From contig NZ_JAULSA010000023.1 in assembly GCF_030518235.1 (NCBI RefSeq), positions 1 to 53,655 on the forward strand: DNA of 53,655 nt. Reading direction: 5' to 3'. The stretch comes from Saccharibacillus sp. CPCC 101409. GTDB taxonomy: Bacteria; Bacillota; Bacilli; Paenibacillales; Paenibacillaceae. This document shows positions 17,214-23,187 of the stretch, one piece after another. The translations under genes and the position numbers were made by a program. How positions within the stretch are numbered: the stretch's first letter is position 1; every line of letters begins with the position of its first letter. The notes beneath the pieces are model-generated. The model was not told where the DNA came from, made no database searches, and saw only the letters and a program-made list of their open reading frames with translations.

Positions 17214-18037
17214 GCGAAGCCAGAGAACGCGAGACACCGGCGGAGGAGAGCAGACTGCTGGAAGACTTCCGGCTGGAACGCTGGCTGGCCTCGGCCCGAA
17301 GCGAGGGACGGCGTTACGGCGCGGCGGACACGGGGTTCGAAGATTGGACCGCAAACGGCGCGTCCGCCCGGTCCGGTGCAGGCACGGGGCATTTGTCCGC
17401 CGGAAGCGGTTATCATTGGACGCAGCGCGCACAGTATGCGGTCGGTCATGCGATCAACCGCTATTATGCGGCCGAACCCCGTTTTCGCGTCCACGCGGAT
17501 ATCGGGGAGCTGGTCGATTACCGCTGGCCGCGCCGGATCGAAGATTTCGATTCGGAAGAAAGCTACTGGGCGATCAAAGACCGCATTGCCGCAAATCTTG
17601 CGTCTTTTTTCGCTTCCAACGAATACGAAAGCGAACGGCCGGTCGTGCTGTACGAGCAGTTTGCCGTGCGCGTTCCGGAACTGGAAATGGATCTGTCGAT
17701 GATTTTCCAGCTTGCCTGGCAGGGAAAAGACGGCGAAGGACTGCATCTGCAAAAATTCGTCGTCGAATACGATCCGGATGTGCTGGAAGGGTACCGCCAT
17801 GCGGCCCGGGTATTCTGTTATCGCGCGTTCGGCGCGGAGCCGTCCCGGATCGAAGTGTATACCGTGCTCGGCGGAGAACGGATTCTGCTGGAGGCGGCGG
17901 AAGGTTCGTACGAGGACTCGCTGGATTATCTGCGGCTGGCTTACAGCGGCATGGAGGAAGCGGAGGAACAGCGTTCCTGCTCCTGCAGCCGCTGCCGGCA
18001 GGAATCGGAGCCGTCGCGCAGCGCCAATCTGTGCTGA
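17210..18037 (+). CDS. Unknown protein with Cys-rich tail, co-expressed with flavodoxin
   Basis: I do not recognise this 275-aa protein. The first 60 residues are polar and low in conservation-like features. The middle (about 65-235) is a compact alpha/beta-looking region containing QRAQYAVGHAINRYY, then MDLSMIFQLAW, LHLQKFVVEYDP and AARVFCYRAFG. This order loosely recalls RecB-like PD-(D/E)XK folds, but the catalytic Glu-x-Lys is not convincing. The C-terminus has CSCSRC and a terminal Cys, four cysteines that could bind metal or an Fe-S cluster. The ATGA overlap with the flavodoxin gene and the shared Fur box suggest a role in iron limitation. Function is unassigned. Confidence 0.75.
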   Translation: MSEARERETPAEESRLLEDFRLERWLASARSEGRRYGAADTGFEDWTANGASARSGAGTGHLSAGSGYHWTQRAQYAVGHAINRYYAAEPRFRVHADIGELVDYRWPRRIEDFDSEESYWAIKDRIAANLASFFASNEYESERPVVLYEQFAVRVPELEMDLSMIFQLAWQGKDGEGLHLQKFVVEYDPDVLEGYRHAARVFCYRAFGAEPSRIEVYTVLGGERILLEAAEGSYEDSLDYLRLAYSGMEEAEEQRSCSCSRCRQESEPSRSANLC

Positions 18038-18084
18038 TCGAGCGGCGGGACGGACAAAGAACAACAGGTTTGCGAATTGAACAA

Positions 18085-18126
18085 ACACCCCCGGCATAAA
18101 CAGCGTTCGCCGGAGGTGTTTTTTTT
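18085..18126 (+). terminator. Terminator of the flavodoxin operon
   Basis: ACACCCCCGGC (18085-18095) pairs with GCCGGAGGTGT (18109-18119) with one mismatch, followed by a long T run. Confidence 0.8.
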
Positions 18127-18137
18127 AAAGTTCTTTT

Positions 18138-18980
18138 TCAAAGCTGGAGTTTGTAATAATCCTGTACCGCGTACGAGCGGAAGCCGCACGATTCGTAAAG
18201 ATGCAGAGCGTTTTCGTTTTGCGTTTCGACGCCGATATAAATTTCCTGACCCCGTTCATGCTCGCTGCGGATAATCCGCTTCAGCATACTTCGCCCGATT
18301 CCCTGTCCGCGGCAGGATGGATCGACGACCAGACCGAATATTCCGCTTTGGCCGGCTGTATCGTAGTTCATGACAAGCGTTCCGACCGTCTCGCCTCGAT
18401 GCACGATCATGCGGCGCGTATGGGCGGCTGTGCCGTTCTCTTCATCGAGCATCGCCAGCACGTCCGATTCGCTCATATCGAAGCCGTCCGCATACAGCCG
18501 AACGATCAATCCGCGGTCTTCCGGTTCAAACGGACGATACGAGACCGATATGTCCGATTCCCGTCGATTTTCTTGCGCTTCGTCTTCGTGCCATTTCATT
18601 TCGTGTTCGGAAAAAGAAAGCCGGCAGCGAATGGTTTTGAGCCACCGGGCCGCCGCGTTTGAATCCCTCGGAGCGTTCAGCAGAATCGACTCGGCATCGT
18701 TCAGCGCTCCCGAAGCGGCCGCTTCGTTCCATAAATTCGTGAAAATGCCCTGTCTGCGATAATCGGGATGCACCATGCCGCAGACTTCGAACTGGCTGCC
18801 GAAGCCGTAGAGCGCCAGGAATCCGACAAGCTTATCGTTTTTATGGCAAAAATAATTCAAGAGTTCCGAACGGTTGTCCATTTTGAGCAGTTCGTCGTTC
18901 AGCTTCAATTGGATGCCGTCCGTGCGCTCGCATAGACGCTGCAAATCTTTAATATCGTCGAGCTGCTTGGCGTTCAACAA
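18138..18980 (-). CDS. Tandem GNAT-domain acetyltransferase
   Basis: The product (about 280 aa) contains two GNAT folds. The N-terminal one (about 10-130) has CGMVHPDYRRQGIFTNLW and the C-terminal one (about 145-280) has GLVVDPSCRGQGIGRSMLKRI, each with an acetyl-CoA loop. The second has the more complete R-G-Q-G-I-G motif and is probably catalytic. I chose TTG at 18980 because GGAGGT lies 7 bases before it on the minus strand; in-frame ATGs at 19016 and 19040 lack well-spaced sites. The substrate is unknown. It has its own promoter at 19056-19085. Confidence 0.8.
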   Translation of the reverse strand: MLNAKQLDDIKDLQRLCERTDGIQLKLNDELLKMDNRSELLNYFCHKNDKLVGFLALYGFGSQFEVCGMVHPDYRRQGIFTNLWNEAAASGALNDAESILLNAPRDSNAAARWLKTIRCRLSFSEHEMKWHEDEAQENRRESDISVSYRPFEPEDRGLIVRLYADGFDMSESDVLAMLDEENGTAAHTRRMIVHRGETVGTLVMNYDTAGQSGIFGLVVDPSCRGQGIGRSMLKRIIRSEHERGQEIYIGVETQNENALHLYESCGFRSYAVQDYYKLQL

Positions 18981-19055
18981 AAAAATACCTCCGGATGTTG
19001 TATTGAAATGCGACATAACGCCATACAAAACCTCCAGCATTTTTCAAGTAGGCCT

Positions 19056-19085
19056 ACTATAACATATCGAAAAGGAAGCGAGCAA
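19056..19085 (-). promoter_or_regulatory. Promoter of the tandem GNAT gene
   Basis: On the minus strand: TTGCTC (19085-19080), an 18-bp spacer and extended TGtTATAGT with -10 at 19061-19056. The 12-bp palindrome AGTAGGCCTACT (19047-19058) overlaps the -10 and may be an operator. Confidence 0.55.
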
Positions 19086-19098
19086 CGAATAGGCGCGC

Positions 19099-19136
19099 AA
19101 AAAAACCGGATAGGCGGCAGGCCGCGCTTCCGGTTT
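19099..19136 (-). terminator. Terminator of yjfB
   Basis: On the minus strand, AAACCGGA (19136-19129) pairs with TCCGGTTT (19110-19103), and the transcript ends in a run of seven T (19105-19099). It ends the yjfB message just before the next minus-strand promoter. Confidence 0.75.
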
Positions 19137-19150
19137 CTCGTCCGCGACGT

Positions 19151-19327
19151 TTACGCGCGAATATCGAGCGAACCGCCGAGGTGGGGCGAGACGCTCTGTT
19201 CCAGCATTTTGGCCAGCTGCTGACCCTGCTGCTCCGCCTGGTCTTTGGCGATGCTCATGACCTGAAGCGAAGCCTGCTGAGTCGTGGAAACCTGGCTCAT
19301 TGCCACGGAGAGCGCAGCGATATCCAT
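19151..19327 (-). CDS. YjfB-family putative motility protein
   Basis: This is a 58-aa protein starting MDIAALSVAMSQ and rich in Gln, Ser and Ala, with the YjfB family pattern (short, helical, MxIAAxS start, QxxLxVMxxA middle). In Bacillus, YjfB is a small protein of the motility regulon with unknown biochemical role. The start at 19327 is preceded by GGAGGAAATAATC on the minus strand. The upstream sigma-D-type promoter (19378-19404) independently supports a flagellar/motility link. Confidence 0.85.
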   Translation of the reverse strand: MDIAALSVAMSQVSTTQQASLQVMSIAKDQAEQQGQQLAKMLEQSVSPHLGGSLDIRA

Positions 19328-19377
19328 GATTATTTCCTCCTTTTCGGCTAAGGAATCTTTACATAGGCCTAAACGTG

Positions 19378-19404
19378 TTATCGGCCAGAGAACAAGCTGT
19401 TTCA
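19378..19404 (-). promoter_or_regulatory. Sigma-D (flagellar) promoter of yjfB
   Basis: On the minus strand: TGAA (19404-19401), a 15-bp spacer and GCCGATAA (19385-19378). The -10 matches the sigma-D consensus GCCGATAA perfectly; the -35 is close to TAAA. The palindrome TAGGCCTA (19364-19371) lies at the expected transcript start. Confidence 0.8.
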
Positions 19405-19422
19405 ATAGGGCTTTCGATGCCA

Positions 19423-19451
19423 TTGACTTTATCAGGAAATTAAACTATACT
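19423..19451 (+). promoter_or_regulatory. Strong sigma-A promoter of the structured RNA
   Basis: TTGACT (19423-19428), a 17-bp spacer and TATACT (19446-19451), five of six matches in each hexamer. There is no protein start with a ribosome site downstream; the transcript enters the structured region beginning about 19458. It diverges from the sigma-D promoter of yjfB with only 18 bp between them. Confidence 0.85.
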
Positions 19452-19457
19452 AAAAGT

Positions 19458-19895
19458 TATGTGGACACTTGAATAACAATAATGCAGAACCAGCATACTT
19501 TGATTATCCGAATCGCACTGGCGCGGTCATCGGAGCCGCAAGGATGGAAGAGAGGTAGGGCTTTCGTTGTTTTAGATTTCAGAGAACGAAGCCTTTCACC
19601 GTAAAGTGACAGCTCGTAAAGTTTAACGATACGTTTTCGCCATAGAACGCTGCATGCAATCTGGCGGTTGCGCGCGGCGGGAGATTGACTTGGGAAGTGA
19701 CAACGGACGATTCATCCATGAGAATCGGTTCCGGCTTAGCGGAATCGTTCGGTTTGGCAAGAGTGCCGACGAAGATCGTCGGCGAACGGTAAGAGGTTTC
19801 CCCGGTTATTCAAGTGAATTGCGGCGGCGGCGTACATCCATTACGCCCGGTAAGCCCGCGATAGAACGGTCGTCCTTCGGGACGGCCGTTTTTTT
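19458..19895 (+). ncRNA. Large structured non-coding RNA, unrecognised family
   Basis: It is bounded by a strong promoter and an intrinsic terminator (19865-19895). CACTTGAATAAC near the 5' end (19466-19477) pairs perfectly with GTTATTCAAGTG (19805-19816), closing a 350-nt domain. Internal helices are: 19482-19485/19493-19496 (ATGC/GCAT); 19559-19568/19585-19593 (one bulge); 19638-19642/19662-19666; 19708-19713/19722-19727; 19729-19733/19740-19744; and a three-way arm closed by CGTTCG/CGAACG (19746-19751/19783-19788), with GGCA/TGCC and GACGA/TCGTC inside. After the closing helix, GCGTA/TTACGC forms another small hairpin. No credible reading frame is present. I compared it from memory with RNase P RNA, tmRNA, SRP RNA, 6S RNA and common riboswitches and found no match. 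Confidence 0.75.
19865..19895 (+). terminator. Terminator of the structured RNA
   Basis: AACGGTCGTCC (19865-19875), tetraloop TTCG, GGACGGCCGTT (19880-19890, one G-U pair), then seven T. This is a very strong intrinsic terminator that separates the RNA from perR. Confidence 0.92.
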
Positions 19896-19920
19896 GTCGA
19901 CTGCGTACTGAGAACGGTTC

Positions 19921-19949
19921 TTGATTCCTTCGACAAATAGATTTATACT
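19921..19949 (+). promoter_or_regulatory. Promoter of perR
   Basis: TTGATT (19921-19926), a 17-bp spacer and TATACT (19944-19949). The PerR-like box 19943-19957 overlaps the -10, consistent with autorepression. Confidence 0.75.
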
Positions 19950-19957
19950 TATTCTAA
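19943..19957. promoter_or_regulatory. PerR box candidate
   Basis: TTATACTTATTCTAA matches the Bacillus PerR consensus TTATAATnATTATAA at 12 of 14 defined positions, in 7-1-7 form, over the perR -10 region. Confidence 0.7.
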
Positions 19958-20020
19958 AATCAAACGTTCGACCGACCGCTGCGGCGGCCGGCATTCGACC
20001 CATAAATGAGGAATGACACC

Positions 20021-20416
20021 ATGAAAACAATCAATTTAACGACCCAACGCCAAGCGGTATACGATATCGTCCGCGATTCCGAAGACCATCCGACGGCGGC
20101 GGACGTGATGAACCGGCTCGTCGAGCGCGGTCACAGCTTCGCTTACGGCACGGTATACAATTCGCTGCGCTATTTGAGCGACAAAGAGATGATCCGCGAG
20201 CTCAAACTGGGGGAAGCGGCCAGCCGTTACGACGCCAGAACCGACGACCACCAACATATCGTGTGCGAAGTCTGCGGCCGGGTCGACGAAGTCATGACGC
20301 CCGTTCCGGAAGAATGGATGTCGCGGATCGCGGAAGAGACGGGATACGAGGTGCACGGCGCCCATATCGTACTGGAAGGAGTGTGCGCGGAATGCCGAAG
20401 CAAGCGGAAGAAATAA
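20021..20416 (+). CDS. perR: Peroxide-sensing Fur-family repressor PerR
   Basis: The 131-aa protein has an N-terminal winged helix (about 1-70, with TAADVMNRLVERGHSFAYGT recognition region) and a C-terminal metal-binding dimer domain. Alignment by eye to B. subtilis PerR keeps all five regulatory metal ligands: His23, Asp71, His77, His79 and Asp89. The last is Asp as in PerR, not Glu as in Fur. The structural zinc pairs CEVC and CAEC are present. PerR senses H2O2 by iron-catalysed His oxidation and derepresses catalase, which lies downstream here. The start at 20021 has GAGG upstream; an ATG five codons earlier is less likely. The N-terminus is somewhat shorter than in B. subtilis. Confidence 0.85.
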   Translation: MKTINLTTQRQAVYDIVRDSEDHPTAADVMNRLVERGHSFAYGTVYNSLRYLSDKEMIRELKLGEAASRYDARTDDHQHIVCEVCGRVDEVMTPVPEEWMSRIAEETGYEVHGAHIVLEGVCAECRSKRKK

Positions 20417-21165
20417 TGGCCGGAAGTTTATCCGGGACCATGCCCGAAGTGTGCGAAATGACGAAACGGATCATTATGGTCAGCCCGTTTCCCGGCCGGA
20501 TGCACGAGCTGATGCGCACGCTGATGGAGTCTTGCTTCGACGTGCTCGTTTTCCATCGCTGGGAGCATACCGAAGCCGGGGCGCTGCAGGCCGATCTGCT
20601 AATCTTCGACGTGAGCGGTTCGGAAGCGGAAGACCCGGTAGGCGCGTTTCGCGAAAATTTGCATCCCGTACACGCGGAGGTACCGACGCTGTTCCTGGTG
20701 GACGAGCGGATGCTGGCCGGCGGAGTCGGAGACGGGGCGGAAGAACTGCTCGTCTGGCCGGCGCGGCCGCATGAAGGGCTGCATCATGTGCGGCGTATTC
20801 TGCGCAGCGTTTCGGCGCGGGAAGCGGAAGGACTCGAGTCTCCGCCGCCTGCCGAATCTTCGCGCGACCGGCTGATCTTCAAGGATCTGGGGATCGACCG
20901 CCGCCGGATGACCGTGCACCGCAGCGGCGCCCGAATCGATCTGACCAAGACGGAATATGAACTGCTGGTGCGGCTGATCGAAGGGCAGGGAGCCGTGCGC
21001 ACGCGCGAAGATCTGCTGAATATCGTCTGGGGCACCCAGTATTTCGGCGGCAGCAACGTAGTCGATGTCCATGTCAAAAGTCTGCGCAAAAAACTGGGCG
21101 ACAACGCGGCCAAGCCGCATTATGTGGCGACGGTGCGCGGCGTGGGCTACCGGCTGGCGGATTAA
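20392..21165 (+). CDS. OmpR-type response regulator with atypical receiver
   Basis: The C-terminal 95 residues form an OmpR/PhoB winged helix (DLTKTEYELLVRLIEGQGAV, NVVDVHVKSLRKKLG, YVATVRGVGYRLAD). The N-terminal region (about 25-140) is receiver-like, and LLIFDVSG may hold a phospho-acceptor Asp. However, the usual acidic pair after strand 1 is replaced (VSPFP), and the Lys-Pro near the end reads ARP. Phosphorylation by a kinase is therefore doubtful. No histidine kinase is adjacent. The ATG at 20392, with AAGGAG 10 bases upstream, overlaps the end of perR by 25 bases; later in-frame ATGs (for example near 20460) are also possible. Its place between perR and katA suggests a stress-related role. 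Confidence 0.8.
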   Translation: MPKQAEEIMAGSLSGTMPEVCEMTKRIIMVSPFPGRMHELMRTLMESCFDVLVFHRWEHTEAGALQADLLIFDVSGSEAEDPVGAFRENLHPVHAEVPTLFLVDERMLAGGVGDGAEELLVWPARPHEGLHHVRRILRSVSAREAEGLESPPPAESSRDRLIFKDLGIDRRRMTVHRSGARIDLTKTEYELLVRLIEGQGAVRTREDLLNIVWGTQYFGGSNVVDVHVKSLRKKLGDNAAKPHYVATVRGVGYRLAD

Positions 21166-21189
21166 TCCCTGCCGGAGAGTCCGGATGAC

Positions 21190-21219
21190 GGCCCGGCTGT
21201 TCGCCGGGACCTTTTTTTT
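21190..21219 (+). terminator. Terminator after the response regulator
   Basis: GGCCCGGC (21190-21197) pairs with GCCGGGACC (21203-21211) around a short loop, with one mismatch, followed by eight T. Catalase therefore needs its own promoter. Confidence 0.85.
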
Positions 21220-21315
21220 ATTTCTGCCGCCGCTTCGCTTCATTCGATCTTCATCAAACGCTTATGCGCCGCTCATGATGTCGTCGTTTTTCGATGATAG
21301 AATGCTAATACAGAT

Positions 21316-21330
21316 TTAGATAAAGTCTAA
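21316..21330. promoter_or_regulatory. PerR-type box candidate upstream of catalase
   Basis: TTAGATAAAGTCTAA has the 7-1-7 layout with outer TTAGA/TCTAA arms and matches 9 of 14 PerR consensus positions. A further ATTCTAAA half-site, shared with the perR promoter, follows at 21337-21344. I could not define the -35/-10 with confidence. Confidence 0.45.
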
Positions 21331-21382
21331 ATTCAATTCTAAATCAGTTTGCATTCTTCTATTCGGAAAGGACGATCTTACG

Positions 21383-22840
21383 ATGACAAACTCCAGAATG
21401 ACAACCAACCAGGGGGCGCCGATAGGCGATAACCAGAATTCCAGAACGGCGGGCAGCGCAGGGCCGACTCTGCTGGAAGACTATCATCTGCTGGAAAAGT
21501 TGGCCCATTTCGACCGCGAACGCATTCCGGAACGCGTCGTACATGCCAGAGGCGCGGGCGCGCACGGCGTTTTCAAGACGGAATGCGGCATGTCCGATTA
21601 TACGCGCGCCGCTTTCCTGCAGGAAGCCGGGCTCGAAACGCCGGTATTCGTCCGCTTCTCGACCGTGATTCACGGGACGGGTTCGCCGGAAACGGCTCGC
21701 GATCCGCGCGGGTTTGCCGTTAAATTCTATACGCAGGAAGGCAACTACGATCTGGTGGGCAACCACCTGCCGGTCTTCTTTATCCGCGACGCGATCAAGT
21801 TTGCGGATATGGTGCACTCGCTGAAGTCCGATCCGCGGTCCAACCGGCAGGAGCCGGGGCGGTACTGGGACTTTATGACGCGTATGCCGGAGTCGACGCA
21901 TATGATGACCTGGCTGTTCTCCAACCACGGGACACCCGCCAATTATCGGGAAATGGACGGTTTCGGCGTGCATGCGTTCAAGTGGATCAACGCCGAAGGC
22001 AAAGCCGTTTACGTCAAAACCAAATGGGAATCGAAGCAGGGCGTGCGCACGCTGACCCCGGAGCAATCCAAAGAAATCCAGGGCGAAGACTTCGGCCACG
22101 CCACCCGCGATTTGTTCGACCGGATCGAAGAAGGGAATTTCCCGCAGTGGACGCTCAAAGTCCAGTTTATCGAGCCGCAGGAGCTGGACGCTTACGATTT
22201 CGATCCGCTCGATCCGACCAAAGTCTGGCCGGAAGAACAATTTCCGCTGCATACCGTGGGCACGATGACGCTGAACCGCAATCCGCAAAACTTTTTCGCC
22301 GAAGTCGAGCAGGCCGCTTTCTCGCCGAGCGCGCTGGTGCCGGGGATCGAGCCGTCGGAAGACAAGCTGCTGCAGGGCCGCCTGTTCTCGTACCCGGACA
22401 CGCAGCGCCACCGCCTGGGAGCGAACTACCTGCAAATCCCGGTCAACTGCCCGTATGCGCCGGTGCGCAACCATCAGGAAGGCGGAGCGATGAATATACG
22501 CACCGATCTGCCGAGGGTCAACTACGAACCGAACGGCTATGCCGAAAGTCCGGCCGAAGATCCCGCTTACCGCGATTCCGAAAGCCCGCTCCAGGGGCCG
22601 GCGGTACGCCGAAAGATCGCGAAGACCGACGACTTCTCCCAGGCGGGCGCCCAGTATCGCTCGTATACGCCCGAAGAACGCGATCACCTGATCTCCAATA
22701 TCGTCAGCGACCTGACCGGCCTGAGCGAAGATATCCAACTCCGCGCCGTTTGCAACTTTATCCGCGCCGACCGCGAATACGGCATGCGCTTGGCCCGGGG
22801 CCTTGGCGTGGATATTTCTTCTTTTATGGGCGGCCTCTGA
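21383..22840 (+). CDS. katA: Monofunctional haem catalase
   Basis: It converts H2O2 to water and oxygen in the cytosol. The 485-aa protein is a small-subunit (clade 3-like) catalase. Catalytic His54 is in ERVVHARGAGAHG, the distal Asn127 in YDLVGNHLPVFF, and the proximal haem-ligand Tyr (about 337) in RLFSYPDTQRHRLG. The Ser/Arg network residues in FVRFSTVIHGTGS are present. The C-terminus ends soon after the core, as expected for this clade. The ribosome site GGAAAGGA is at 21365-21372. PerR-like sites upstream and the perR gene 1.4 kb away suggest peroxide induction. KatX-type spore catalase is a possible alternative. Confidence 0.93.
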   Translation: MTNSRMTTNQGAPIGDNQNSRTAGSAGPTLLEDYHLLEKLAHFDRERIPERVVHARGAGAHGVFKTECGMSDYTRAAFLQEAGLETPVFVRFSTVIHGTGSPETARDPRGFAVKFYTQEGNYDLVGNHLPVFFIRDAIKFADMVHSLKSDPRSNRQEPGRYWDFMTRMPESTHMMTWLFSNHGTPANYREMDGFGVHAFKWINAEGKAVYVKTKWESKQGVRTLTPEQSKEIQGEDFGHATRDLFDRIEEGNFPQWTLKVQFIEPQELDAYDFDPLDPTKVWPEEQFPLHTVGTMTLNRNPQNFFAEVEQAAFSPSALVPGIEPSEDKLLQGRLFSYPDTQRHRLGANYLQIPVNCPYAPVRNHQEGGAMNIRTDLPRVNYEPNGYAESPAEDPAYRDSESPLQGPAVRRKIAKTDDFSQAGAQYRSYTPEERDHLISNIVSDLTGLSEDIQLRAVCNFIRADREYGMRLARGLGVDISSFMGGL

Positions 22841-22914
22841 TTTCGATCACAGTCTTTCGATTCTTACAGCCGCTGCGCAAGAGAAAGATGTCCGAGGTTT
22901 TGAAGTCATGCCAA

Positions 22915-22957
22915 AAGCCGGACTCTGCATGAGCCAACATGCAGAGTCCGGCTTCTT
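22915..22957 (+). terminator. Terminator hairpin after catalase
   Basis: AAGCCGGACTCTGCATG (22915-22931) pairs perfectly with CATGCAGAGTCCGGCTT (22938-22954). The T tail is interrupted (CTTCTTCTC) but the stem is very stable. Confidence 0.65.
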
Positions 22958-23030
22958 CTCGCTCTCAACTCTCAAAGAGAGCATTGAATAAGCGAATGAG
23001 TGCTGTAAAAAGAGGCTAAGTAAAAGCAGA

Positions 23031-23138
23031 GGATAAAGTTCGTGTAGGAGTGGTAGCGTTCGCCTTTGAAACCGGGAATATTCCATAAAATATAATCAAA
23101 TTCCTGGTTTCAACAAGCGACCGTAACGAACTTTATCC
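23031..23138. repeat. Nested inverted repeat of 108 bp
   Basis: GGATAAAGTTCGT (23031-23043) pairs with ACGAACTTTATCC (23126-23138). Inside, TCGC (23060-23063) pairs with GCGA (23117-23120), and TGAAACCGGGAA (23067-23078) pairs with TTCCTGGTTTCA (23101-23112, one G-U). It lies between the convergent catalase and KAS III-like genes, has no T tail, and is not a normal terminator. It could be a MITE-like remnant or a structured RNA. A separate AGAGCTTA/TAAGCTCT hairpin (about 23169-23187) abuts the KAS III stop. Confidence 0.6.
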
Positions 23139-23187
23139 GGCGCGCTTCCAGCCTCGGTTTCAGAAACCAAGAGCTTATCGTAAGCTC

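Noticed and set aside
19458..19895. Assignment of the structured RNA to RNase P, tmRNA, SRP RNA, 6S RNA, T-box or a common riboswitch
   Set aside because: None of the conserved core sequences I remember for these families (for example GAGGAAAGTCC of RNase P or the T-box TGGNACCGCG) is present.
19654..19911. An 85-codon plus-strand frame inside the structured RNA
   Set aside because: It has no ribosome site, reads through the terminator hairpin and T run, and overlaps conserved-looking helices; non-coding RNA explains the region better.
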